A stretch of 9,513 nt of DNA from an uncultured Spirochaetaceae bacterium (lineage in GTDB: Bacteria > Spirochaetota > Spirochaetia > Treponematales > Treponemataceae). Numbering within the stretch: the first letter of the stretch is position 1; every line of letters starts with the position of its first letter. The stretch is from NCBI GenBank assembly GCA_902797925.1, contig CADBUT010000266.1:1-9513 (forward strand), written 5' to 3'. A model generated the notes under the pieces. That model worked only from the letters and a program-made list of their open reading frames with translations. It searched no databases and was not told where the DNA came from. Shown in pieces: positions 1 through 7,163 of the stretch. The translations under genes and the position numbers were made by a program.

Positions 1-150
1 GAAGAGCCTGTCTGTGCAGAAGTTTATCTTAAAGGCTACAAGCTCAAAGACCGCGTGATCCGTCATGCAAAGGTTTTGGTCAACATGCCGAAGCCAAAGA
101 CGGAAGAAACTGAACCTGAAAAGGAAGAAGCTGGCGAAAGCGCAGAATAA
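1..150 (+). CDS. grpE: Nucleotide exchange factor GrpE, C-terminal fragment
   Basis: This is the last 49 codons of a gene whose start lies left of the window. It reads in frame from base 1 to a TAA stop. The segment VYLKGYKLKDRVIRHAKV matches the conserved C-terminal beta-domain signature of GrpE (a GYxLxDRVIRxAxV pattern). GrpE is the homodimeric cytoplasmic factor that releases ADP from DnaK; the beta domain is the part that contacts the DnaK nucleotide-binding domain. After this core comes a highly acidic tail rich in Glu, which is variable in the family. Only 51 bp separate it from dnaK, so the two are probably co-transcribed, as is usual for hrcA-grpE-dnaK operons. Any operon promoter or CIRCE operator would lie outside the window. 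Confidence 0.93.
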   Translation, partial: EEPVCAEVYLKGYKLKDRVIRHAKVLVNMPKPKTEETEPEKEEAGESAE

Positions 151-201
151 GCGTAAAACCGGCGGCTTTATTAGATATATATAAACTATAGGAGATAGAT
201 T

Positions 202-2151
202 ATGGGAAAAATTATTGGAATTGACTTGGGAACAACCAACTCTTGTGTTTCTGTAATGGAAGGCGGCGAGCCTGTTGTTATTCAGAACTCAGAAGGCGGA
301 AGAACAACTCCGTCTATCGTAGGTTTTACTGCAAAGGGCGAGCGCATCGTCGGTCAGCCTGCTAAAAACCAGATGGTAACAAACCCGGAGAACACAGTTT
401 ATTCAATTAAGCGTTTCATCGGTCACCGTTATAACGAACTTACTGGCGAAGCCAAGATGGTTCCTTACAAGGTTATCGATCATGGCGAAGATGTCCGCAT
501 CGACATTAACGGCAAACCATATTCTCCTCAGGAAATCAGCGCATTCATTCTTCAGAAAATGAAGAAAACTGCTGAAGACTATCTCGGCGAAACAGTTACA
601 GAAGCTGTTATTACAGTTCCTGCATACTTCAACGATGCACAGCGTCAGGCTACAAAAGACGCCGGTAAGATTGCCGGTCTTGATGTAAAGCGCATTATCA
701 ACGAGCCGACAGCCGCATCTTTGGCTTATGGTTTTAACAAAGACCAGTCAAAAGACAAGATTATCGCCGTATACGACCTCGGCGGCGGTACATTCGATAT
801 TTCTATTCTTGAACTTGGCGACGGCGTTTTTGAAGTTAAATCAACAAACGGCGATACACACCTCGGCGGCGATGACTTTGACCGCAAGGTTATCAACTGG
901 CTTATAGACGAATTCAAGGCTGATACAGGCATTGACCTTTCTCAAGACCGCATGGCTTTGCAGAGACTCCGTGAAGCAGCTGAAAAGGCTAAGATTGACC
1001 TTTCTGCTCAGTCTTCAACTGAAATCAACCTTCCGTTCATCACAGCCGATGCAACAGGCCCTAAGCACTTGCAGAAGACTTTGACACGTGCAAAGTTCGA
1101 GCAGATGACAGAAGACTTGCTTGAGCGCACAAAAGAGCCTTGCCGCAAGGCAATTGCTGATGCCGGCATTACAGCTGACAAAATTGATGAAGTTCTTTTG
1201 GTCGGCGGTTCAACCCGTATGCCGAAAGTTATGCAGACTGTAAAAGAAATCTTCGGCAAAGACGGCTCAAAGGGTGTAAACCCGGATGAAGCTGTTGCAA
1301 TCGGTGCTGCTATTCAGGGCGGTATTCTTGGCGGCGACGTTAAGGATGTTCTTCTTCTTGATGTTACACCGCTTTCTCTTGGTATTGAAACAATGGGTGG
1401 AGTTTGTACAAAACTCATCCCTCGTAATACAACGATTCCGACCCGCAAGAGCCAGATTTTCTCAACTGCCGCCGACAACCAGAGCGCAGTTACAATCCAC
1501 GTTCTTCAGGGCGAGCGCGAAATGGCAAGCCAGAACCGCACTCTCGGCCGCTTTGACCTTGAGGGCATTCCGCCTGCACCACGCGGTGTTCCGCAGATTG
1601 AAGTTACATTCGATATCGATGCAAACGGCATTGTTCACGTTTCAGCAAAAGACATGGGAACAGGCAAAGAGCAGAGCGTCCGCATTGAATCTTCAACAGG
1701 CTTGAGCGATGGTGAAATTGACCGCATGGTTAAGGAAGCTGAAGCTAACGCTGAATCTGACAAGAAAGAGCGTGAGCGCGTAGATGTCCGCAACGAAGCT
1801 GATTCAATGATTTATTCAACTGAAAAAGCTGTTAAGGACATGGGCGACAAGGTTTCTGACGCAGACAAGCAGAAAATCAACGATGCAGTTGCAGCTTTGA
1901 AGCGTGCGCTTGAAGGCGACAACGTAGAAGAAATCAAGGCAAAGACAGAAGAGCTTCAGAAAGCTTCTTATAAGATTGCCGAAGAAATCTACAAGCAGCA
2001 GGGCCCGGCCGGTGCAGCTGGCGCAGGTGCTGCCGGTGCTGGTCCTGACATGGGCGGTACAGCCGGCAATGCAGGCTCTTCAGCTTCAAGCGGTCCTTCA
2101 AAGGGCAAGGCTGATGACGTTGACTACGAAGTTGTTGACGAACAGAAATAA
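202..2151 (+). CDS. dnaK: Molecular chaperone DnaK (Hsp70)
   Basis: Full-length Hsp70 of 649 residues, close to the usual bacterial 600-650. The ATPase domain shows phosphate loop 1 (GIDLGTTNSC, 6-15), Lys70 in SIKRFIGHR, IINEPTAASLAYG (165-177), phosphate loop 2 (VYDLGGGTFDIS, 190-201) and the adenosine motif VLLVGGSTRMPKV (331-343). The interdomain linker VLLLDVTPLSLG is at 383-394. It is followed by the substrate-binding beta-domain and the helical lid. The tail from about 601 is rich in Gly, Ala and Ser and ends in DDVDYEVVDEQK, the acidic EEVD-like end typical of bacterial DnaK. It folds and protects cytoplasmic proteins in an ATP cycle driven by DnaJ and GrpE. The ATG is supported by an AGGAGA Shine-Dalgarno at 190-195 and by alignment of the MGKIIGIDLG start with the family. 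A stem-loop follows the stop codon. Confidence 0.99.
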   Translation: MGKIIGIDLGTTNSCVSVMEGGEPVVIQNSEGGRTTPSIVGFTAKGERIVGQPAKNQMVTNPENTVYSIKRFIGHRYNELTGEAKMVPYKVIDHGEDVRIDINGKPYSPQEISAFILQKMKKTAEDYLGETVTEAVITVPAYFNDAQRQATKDAGKIAGLDVKRIINEPTAASLAYGFNKDQSKDKIIAVYDLGGGTFDISILELGDGVFEVKSTNGDTHLGGDDFDRKVINWLIDEFKADTGIDLSQDRMALQRLREAAEKAKIDLSAQSSTEINLPFITADATGPKHLQKTLTRAKFEQMTEDLLERTKEPCRKAIADAGITADKIDEVLLVGGSTRMPKVMQTVKEIFGKDGSKGVNPDEAVAIGAAIQGGILGGDVKDVLLLDVTPLSLGIETMGGVCTKLIPRNTTIPTRKSQIFSTAADNQSAVTIHVLQGEREMASQNRTLGRFDLEGIPPAPRGVPQIEVTFDIDANGIVHVSAKDMGTGKEQSVRIESSTGLSDGEIDRMVKEAEANAESDKKERERVDVRNEADSMIYSTEKAVKDMGDKVSDADKQKINDAVAALKRALEGDNVEEIKAKTEELQKASYKIAEEIYKQQGPAGAAGAGAAGAGPDMGGTAGNAGSSASSGPSKGKADDVDYEVVDEQK

Positions 2152-2170
2152 TATTTGTAGACGATAATAT

Positions 2171-2202
2171 TAAAGCCGCTTGCAGTTTTGCAGGCGGCTT
2201 TA
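2171..2202 (+). terminator. dnaK-dnaJ intergenic stem-loop (attenuator or processing hairpin)
   Basis: The arms are 2171-2184 and 2189-2202 with a GTTT loop. They form a 14-bp stem with a single G-U wobble (T2180 opposite G2193). The stem begins TAAAGCCGC and ends GCGGCTTTA. It sits 20 bp after the dnaK stop and 36 bp before the dnaJ start. It is not followed by a clean T-tract (TCCATATTTG comes next), so it is more likely a partial terminator, an RNase barrier or an mRNA-stabilising hairpin than a full stop. It may set a DnaK excess over DnaJ. Confidence 0.7.
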
Positions 2203-2237
2203 TCCATATTTGAATAGTTTTATAAAAGGGTAAAACC

Positions 2238-3374
2238 GTGGCTAAACGTGATTATTATGAGGTTCTTGGTGTTCAGAAAGGCGCAACAAAAGAAGAGATA
2301 AAGAAAGGCTACCGCAAATTAGCGATTCAATATCATCCGGACAGAAACCCGGGCAATAAAGAAGCTGAAGAAAAATTCAAAGAGGCTACAGAAGCTTACG
2401 AAGTTCTTTCTGATGACCAAAAACGTCAAATTTACGACCAGTATGGTTTTGCCGGTCTTGACGGCATGGGCGCGGGCGGCGGTGGCGGCTATTCACATGC
2501 TTACAGCGACTTTCAAGACATATTCGGTAACGCCGGCTTTGATTTTGAAAGCATCTTCGGCAGTTTCTTCGGCGGCGGCAGCCGTTCAAGGGGCAGGGGA
2601 GAAGCGAACAATCAGGGCGCAAATCTCCGCTATGATATGGAAATATCATTTAAAGATGCCGTCTATGGTACAAAGACCGAAATTCAGTTTACGCACAACG
2701 AGCCTTGCGAGGCGTGTAAAGGTACAGGCGGCGCAGACGGCGCAAAGCGCAAGACTTGCCCGACTTGCCAGGGTGCAGGTCAGATCCGCCGCAGCTCCGG
2801 CTTCTTCTCTATGACGCAGACTTGCCCGACTTGTCAGGGTACGGGCAGCATTATCGATAATCCGTGCAAGGCTTGCGGAGGTTCCGGTTTAGAGAAGCGC
2901 AGGCGCAAGATTCAGATTACTATTCCGCCTGGAATTGATGACGGCAAGCGTATCAACATTCCAAAGCAGGGCGATGCCGGAAGAAACGGCGGTCCGGCCG
3001 GAGATTTGTTCATCTTTATGCATGTTCAGTCTCATCCGCAGTTTGAGCGTTCTGGTGAAGACTTGTATTGCGCCGTGCCGATTTCGATTATGCAGGCAGC
3101 GCTTGGTGCGGAACTTACTGTAACTGTGCTTGACGGCAAGAAGATTAAAATCCGCATTCCGGCAGGAACTCAGAACGGCAAGCTTCTCCGTGTAAGAGAT
3201 GAAGGTGTGCCGATCGGCAACACCGGCAGAAAGGGCGACCTTTATATAAAGATTATCGTAAGAGTGCCTGCAAAGCTTTCTTCTAAGTCAAAGCAGCTTC
3301 TTGAAGAAGTTTCAAGAATTGAAGGCGAGAATGAATCGCCTGAACCGCTTCATCTTTCAGAATTGAATAATTAG
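2238..3374 (+). CDS. dnaJ: Co-chaperone DnaJ (type I Hsp40)
   Basis: Type I DnaJ of 378 residues, with all canonical parts in order. The J-domain is 1-70 with the HPD triad at 33-35, which triggers DnaK ATP hydrolysis. A Gly/Phe-rich linker covers roughly 74-113. The zinc-binding domain has four CxxCxGxG repeats starting at Cys157, Cys174, Cys196 and Cys210, which bind two zinc ions. Two C-terminal beta-domains for client binding follow. The start is GTG, chosen because the protein then begins MAKRDYYEVLG like its homologues and because a modest AAAAGGG ribosome site (2224-2230) lies 7 nt upstream. No in-frame ATG alternative keeps the J-domain. It delivers unfolded clients to DnaK in the cytoplasm. 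It lies 86 bp after dnaK and ends just before a strong terminator, so it closes the heat-shock operon. Confidence 0.98.
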   Translation: MAKRDYYEVLGVQKGATKEEIKKGYRKLAIQYHPDRNPGNKEAEEKFKEATEAYEVLSDDQKRQIYDQYGFAGLDGMGAGGGGGYSHAYSDFQDIFGNAGFDFESIFGSFFGGGSRSRGRGEANNQGANLRYDMEISFKDAVYGTKTEIQFTHNEPCEACKGTGGADGAKRKTCPTCQGAGQIRRSSGFFSMTQTCPTCQGTGSIIDNPCKACGGSGLEKRRRKIQITIPPGIDDGKRINIPKQGDAGRNGGPAGDLFIFMHVQSHPQFERSGEDLYCAVPISIMQAALGAELTVTVLDGKKIKIRIPAGTQNGKLLRVRDEGVPIGNTGRKGDLYIKIIVRVPAKLSSKSKQLLEEVSRIEGENESPEPLHLSELNN

Positions 3375-3398
3375 TGCTGTTAATGATGATATTAACTT

Positions 3399-3440
3399 AA
3401 AAAAGCAGGTTCTTTCATACGGGCCTGCTTTTTTTGTTTT
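3399..3440 (+). terminator. Rho-independent terminator after dnaJ
   Basis: The arms 3399-3409 (AAAAAAGCAGG) and 3424-3434 (CCTGCTTTTTT) pair perfectly over 11 bp around a 14-nt loop. A seven-T run (3429-3435), then G and four T, follows the GC part. A smaller perfect inverted repeat, GTTAAT/ATTAAC (3379-3384 and 3391-3396), lies just upstream. The terminator ends the chaperone operon 25 bp after the dnaJ stop. Its T tail runs into the -35 box of the next promoter. Confidence 0.92.
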
Positions 3441-3467
3441 ACAGATTTCTAAAAGATGTGTTATACT
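3438..3467 (+). promoter_or_regulatory. Sigma-70-type promoter of the phosphatase operon
   Basis: The -35 box is TTTACA (3438-3443, 5 of 6 to TTGACA). After an 18-bp spacer comes the -10 box TATACT (3462-3467, 5 of 6 to TATAAT), preceded by an extended -10 TG (3459-3460). The predicted start is near 3474, about 28 nt before the ATG at 3502. It is the best promoter in the window. Placed directly behind the dnaJ terminator, it would make the phosphatase genes a separate housekeeping-type transcription unit. Confidence 0.7.
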
Positions 3468-3468
3468 A

Positions 3469-3477
3469 TTAGCACTC
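3469..3477 (+). promoter_or_regulatory. Lone CIRCE half-site-like 9-mer at the predicted transcription start
   Basis: TTAGCACTC is identical to the left arm of the CIRCE operator (TTAGCACTC-N9-GAGTGCTAA) bound by the heat-shock repressor HrcA. It begins two bases after the -10 box, where CIRCE usually sits. The right arm is missing: the bases at 3487-3495 match it at only 2 of 9 positions. It may be a chance match, a decayed operator or a weak half-site. Confidence 0.25.
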
Positions 3478-3501
3478 CACATGTTTTTTTAAGGATTCAA
3501 A

Positions 3502-4890
3502 ATGTATACTACTCGACGAAAGTTATTGTTCTTCCTTTCCGGTTTTCTCTGTGTATTGTTTTTTGTTCTGCTTGCAAATTTTCTTGTTCCCACTCAAGAC
3601 GCAACATTTCCTTTCAGTTTTGTTGTGGCAACGGTGGCATTCTGCATTTTGCTTGCTTCCTCAACTTTTATAGACCGGTTGATGGGTGATAAACTCAAAG
3701 AAAATGTTCTGTATACAAAAGAAACTGAAATCTTGAGTGCATTTATTTCAAAAATCCGTTTTGCATACAGCCTTGACGACTTGTTTACTGCAGTAAGACA
3801 GGAACTTGAAGACAGAGGCGACTGCTCTGTATTGTTCATTGACCGCCAGAGCCAGTATGTAATCTATAACAGCCCTGACCGTCTTGTCAGTGACACGCAG
3901 ACTATGCAGACACTTGAGCGGAATTTCCCTGCAAGACACATGGACGGCATTTATTTTCTTGATGCAGAATTCGGCATTGTTTCTAACCAGAATGCTGCAC
4001 GCGGTTTTTTCATTGCATACCAGAAAAAGCATTTTTATGTTTTCTGCCGCTATACACGCCTGTTTGATCCTATTGTTTTTAACCAGCTTTATGATGAATT
4101 CGTTTCGTTTACTAGCCGCAGTGAAATTATTACTGAATTGACCCGCATTTCTGAATTGTCAAAGGAATGGAACATGGTTGCTGAAACTCAGCGCTCGTTC
4201 CTGCCGAAAGTTATGCCGGAAATCAAGCACCTCGACATTGCCGCTTACTTCCGGCCTCTCGTTAATGTTTCGGGCGACTATTATACAGTGCTTCCGATAA
4301 CCGAAACAAAGACGCTGCTTTTGCTCGGCGACGTTTCCGGCAAAGGTCTTGCCGCCGCGCTCGTCATGGGCATCGTTATCAACACTGTAAAGAACATCAA
4401 AAACAAAGAAGATTTGCCTACAATGATCCGCGCTGTAGACCGCGCTATTAAAGGCATGAAATTCGATGATAAGTATACAGTTATGTTTGTCGGTGTAGTC
4501 GATACTGAGGCTATGACAATCACATACATCAACGCTTCAATGTCAGACCCGATTATCATAACAAAAGCTCCGGGCGGCTTTAATCTTAAACCGCTTGAAT
4601 CAAACTGTAGTCTTGTCGGTATTATCGAGCTTGACGAAGTTAAAGTTGAAACAAGAAAGCTTTTCTATGACGATATGATTCTGATTGCCACAGACGGTGT
4701 TTCAGAAGTTATGAACGATGAAGGCGTTGAGCTTGGCGATACAGAATTGTTCAAACAGACATTGCAGAACAGTGCGTTCAAATCAGCACAGCACTTTGTA
4801 AATGATATTTCAGATTTGGTTCTTGACTATAATGGTGATAAAAAGCTCAGGGACGATGTAACAATGCTTGCAGTTAAAATTGAGAGGTAA
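3502..4890 (+). CDS. Membrane-anchored SpoIIE/RsbU-type PP2C serine phosphatase (phosphatase 1)
   Basis: A 462-residue protein with two hydrophobic segments at about 7-28 and 38-57, so it is anchored in the inner membrane with most of the chain cytoplasmic. Residues about 75-210 look like a degenerate GAF-type sensor, judged by pattern only. The linker ETQRSFLPKVMPE (228-240) is the usual lead-in to a SpoIIE domain (about 240-462). Metal-binding acidic residues are present: VSGD (Asp259), GDVSGKG (276-282, Asp277), ATDG (Asp398) and RDDVT (Asp451/452), so it should be active. It is expected to remove phosphate from Ser or Thr of a STAS antagonist. Oddities: GDYYT where GDFYD or GDYYD is usual, and NASMSDP in place of the common NAGHNPP. 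An AAGGA ribosome site (3491-3495) lies 6 nt before the ATG. First gene of its operon, 5 bp before a second phosphatase. The target is inferred from context. Confidence 0.9.
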   Translation: MYTTRRKLLFFLSGFLCVLFFVLLANFLVPTQDATFPFSFVVATVAFCILLASSTFIDRLMGDKLKENVLYTKETEILSAFISKIRFAYSLDDLFTAVRQELEDRGDCSVLFIDRQSQYVIYNSPDRLVSDTQTMQTLERNFPARHMDGIYFLDAEFGIVSNQNAARGFFIAYQKKHFYVFCRYTRLFDPIVFNQLYDEFVSFTSRSEIITELTRISELSKEWNMVAETQRSFLPKVMPEIKHLDIAAYFRPLVNVSGDYYTVLPITETKTLLLLGDVSGKGLAAALVMGIVINTVKNIKNKEDLPTMIRAVDRAIKGMKFDDKYTVMFVGVVDTEAMTITYINASMSDPIIITKAPGGFNLKPLESNCSLVGIIELDEVKVETRKLFYDDMILIATDGVSEVMNDEGVELGDTELFKQTLQNSAFKSAQHFVNDISDLVLDYNGDKKLRDDVTMLAVKIER

Positions 4891-4895
4891 GAATT

Positions 4896-7043
4896 ATGAT
4901 TTTCTTTTTATTGAATGTTTTGCTTATTACCGGAATCATATTCTTTTCATTATATGTAGATCTTGATGAAAAAGAGACAAAGTCAAAAGCTTTAACTAAT
5001 TTGGTTTTGTCTCTGGCTGTTGACGTTATTTTTGTCATTTTTGTATTTCTTGCGCTGTTCGCCAAGAATCCGCAGCTTATCAATTTGACCGGTAAGCTGA
5101 TGCTGTTCGGCTATGCTTTGTTCGGGGTTTCTTTTCTCATTTTTGTAATGCAGTATCCGAAATTTGAACCGCACAAGATTTATACAATCTTTAGATATGT
5201 TCTGCTTGCGCTTGCTCTTGTTTTTGTCTGGGAATTCGGCACAATTTCAATAAGTGCGACTGAAAGACTTACTGTTGCAGAAGCCATATCTCCGGTTTTG
5301 GGCTTTGACTGGTATACGCTTTACAGAATGATTTTCATTGTCCTGTTCCCGGTTATTTCTATTATTATTCTGGCACGCAAGGCTTTGAATAATAAAACTA
5401 AGCTGTACCGGCAACAGATGATAATAGTTATTCTTGGCGTTCTTGTAAGTGCGGGGCTTTATTGGCTGCTCGGCGTTGCATCGTCTTATTCACCTTTGTA
5501 TTATCTGCTTTTTACATATTGTATGGCAATTGCTGTTGTCGTCTGTTTCATCGCAGTACGCTCTTCTGTAATGGTTGACTTCAATACAGTAAAAAGCTGG
5601 ATGCTGAAATTCCTGATTGACTTTGCACTTCCTTCTGTATTGGCTGGCCTGGTATTCGCAATATTGTTTCCATTCAGGCAGTCAATGCCGATGTTCTTCT
5701 GGTGCGCTTTCACAATCGGCGCTACGCTGCTTGTAATAGTGCAGAGGAGCATTGCGTTCAAAATTAGAAAGATGAGCTTTGCTCAGGGTTCTAACTACGA
5801 AGCTGCTCTCGAAGAAAAGATGGCGGCATTTGACTATAATGAAGAACCTTCAAAATTAATCGATGATTTTGTTGCATTGATGAAGCAGTATACAGAAACA
5901 ATGCATGTTGAGCTGCTTCTTGACAATGATGCAGGCGAGATTAAGTCTATTCACCATTCAGACGGAAAACTTTCTCCTTCTATATCTACAAAAGAATCTT
6001 TGATAGATTCGCTTGCAGGTTGTTCAAGCTCTATCATTTCAAAGACAATGGCTGCTTCAAGACACGAATTTTCAACATTTAGAGATGAGCTTCTTGAGCT
6101 TTTTAATAAATGGGATTCAGAGCTTTTTATTATTTTAAGGGAAGGCCGCCACATATTCGGCATTATTTCACTCGGTGTAAAACGCCACGGTAACAGCTTT
6201 ACAGATTATGACCACAAAGCGCTGAACAATCTTTATTCGTACTTCTTCTTGTTCGGCTTCTATCTGAAAAATATTGCGAACCAGTCTGTTATTGGTACTG
6301 TTGACCGCGAAATCCAGATGTCGTCTCAGATTATCCGCTCAATTCAGGATAACGTTGACCGCATCAATGTTCCTTCTATTGACTTGGGATATATCTCACA
6401 GTCAGCGCGCAGTCTTGGCGGCGACTTCATCGATTTTATCAGACTGACAGACAGCCGCTATATGATGATTATGGGCGACGTTTCGGGCAAGGGCTTGAAC
6501 GCAAGTATGTCTATGGTCATCTTGAAGTCGATTATACGCACATTGCTTGCTGAAACCGGCGATTTCAAGGAACTTGTCGAGAAGGTCAATTACTTTATCA
6601 AGTATAACCTGCCGCGCGGAACATTCTTTGCAGGTGTGTTTGCGCTTTTCGATTTCAACGAGAATGTTATGTACTATGTAAACTGCGGTCTGCCGGTTCT
6701 GTACCTGTACACCGAAGCTTACAACAACGTAATTGAGATTCAGGGCGACGGTAAGGTTCTGGGCTTTGCAAAGAAGATTAGCTCTCTTGTCAAGGTTAAG
6801 AAGATAAAGCTTAATCCTGGTGATATTGTTCTTGCCTGTACAGACGGTCTTTTGGATTCAGTTTCTTTGCGCGGTGAGTTCTATGGCAAAGACCGCGTTC
6901 AGAAGCTCATTCTTGACAACAAGACTTATGATTCAAGCAGAATGATTCAGTTTATATTTGATGACATGCTGCAGTTTGTTTCAAAAGAATTGCAGGATGA
7001 TGTAACCATTGTATCGATGAGAATGCTTAAATCTCAAGAGTAA
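4896..7043 (+). CDS. Polytopic membrane SpoIIE-type PP2C phosphatase with 7TM-like and GAF-like sensor regions (phosphatase 2)
   Basis: A 715-residue protein. Residues 1-285 are strongly hydrophobic with seven to nine likely membrane helices (about 1-20, 32-57, 66-86, 98-113, 141-161, 174-193, 201-221, 239-260, 267-284). The first helices resemble the 7TM sensor found at the N-terminus of some histidine kinases. Residues about 310-460 have a GAF-like pattern and may bind a small ligand; REIQMSSQIIRSIQ (471-484) links to the phosphatase. The SpoIIE domain (about 495-710) keeps GGD (Asp510), GDVSGKG (527-533, Asp528), CTDG (Asp650) and DDVT (Asp701/702). NCGLP replaces the usual NAGHNPP. A likely role is to sense a membrane or external signal and dephosphorylate a STAS antagonist. 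The start follows the previous stop by 5 bp, and its AGAGG ribosome site (4883-4887) lies inside the upstream gene's end, which suggests translational coupling. A terminator-like hairpin follows. Confidence 0.9.
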   Translation: MIFFLLNVLLITGIIFFSLYVDLDEKETKSKALTNLVLSLAVDVIFVIFVFLALFAKNPQLINLTGKLMLFGYALFGVSFLIFVMQYPKFEPHKIYTIFRYVLLALALVFVWEFGTISISATERLTVAEAISPVLGFDWYTLYRMIFIVLFPVISIIILARKALNNKTKLYRQQMIIVILGVLVSAGLYWLLGVASSYSPLYYLLFTYCMAIAVVVCFIAVRSSVMVDFNTVKSWMLKFLIDFALPSVLAGLVFAILFPFRQSMPMFFWCAFTIGATLLVIVQRSIAFKIRKMSFAQGSNYEAALEEKMAAFDYNEEPSKLIDDFVALMKQYTETMHVELLLDNDAGEIKSIHHSDGKLSPSISTKESLIDSLAGCSSSIISKTMAASRHEFSTFRDELLELFNKWDSELFIILREGRHIFGIISLGVKRHGNSFTDYDHKALNNLYSYFFLFGFYLKNIANQSVIGTVDREIQMSSQIIRSIQDNVDRINVPSIDLGYISQSARSLGGDFIDFIRLTDSRYMMIMGDVSGKGLNASMSMVILKSIIRTLLAETGDFKELVEKVNYFIKYNLPRGTFFAGVFALFDFNENVMYYVNCGLPVLYLYTEAYNNVIEIQGDGKVLGFAKKISSLVKVKKIKLNPGDIVLACTDGLLDSVSLRGEFYGKDRVQKLILDNKTYDSSRMIQFIFDDMLQFVSKELQDDVTIVSMRMLKSQE

Positions 7044-7085
7044 ATGTGTTTTTGTCGAAAATAAGTTTCGGGGAAGATGTTGTGC

Positions 7086-7121
7086 AATGTACCTGAAAAG
7101 TTCAGGTACATTTGTTGTTTT
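7086..7121 (+). terminator. Rho-independent terminator-like hairpin between phosphatase 2 and the STAS gene
   Basis: AATGTACCTGAA (7086-7097) and TTCAGGTACATT (7101-7112) form a perfect 12-bp stem with a 3-nt AAG loop, followed by a T-rich tail (TGTTGTTTT, 7113-7121). It starts 42 bp after the phosphatase 2 stop and ends 42 bp before the STAS ATG. It probably ends the phosphatase transcript fully or partly. I could not find a convincing promoter between it and the STAS gene. Confidence 0.78.
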
Positions 7122-7140
7122 AGATATGTTGTTTGGTCTA

Positions 7141-7153
7141 AAGGAAAGGGGGG
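7141..7153 (+). promoter_or_regulatory. Purine-rich ribosome binding region with a six-G tract
   Basis: AAGGAAAGGGGGG precedes the STAS ATG at 7164. AAGGA (7141-7145) alone is too far (18 nt), while the G-run (7148-7153) is 10 nt away and likely serves as the Shine-Dalgarno. A six-G homopolymer at this spot is unusual compared with the other genes here. Confidence 0.5.
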
Positions 7154-7163
7154 CTTTTAGCTT

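Noticed and set aside
154..169. Inverted-repeat-like TAAAACCG...CGGCTTTA between grpE and dnaK
   Set aside because: The arms have a mismatch and leave almost no loop, so a stable hairpin is not feasible.
1286..1705. A 139-codon open frame on the + strand inside dnaK
   Set aside because: It lies entirely within dnaK in another frame, has no ribosome site and encodes a composition typical of an out-of-frame translation. The dnaK frame is unambiguous.
2386..2814. Open frames on both strands inside dnaJ
   Set aside because: They arise from the GC-rich Gly and zinc-finger codons of dnaJ. They show no recognisable domains and no start signals.
3735..3743. GAGTGCATT as a possible right CIRCE arm
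   Set aside because: It matches only 6 of 9 bases, is more than 250 bp from the left arm and lies inside a coding region.
7112..7141. Possible promoter before the STAS gene (TTGTTG and TCTAAA-like boxes)
   Set aside because: The boxes match consensus poorly and the first lies within the terminator tail, so I could not support a promoter call.
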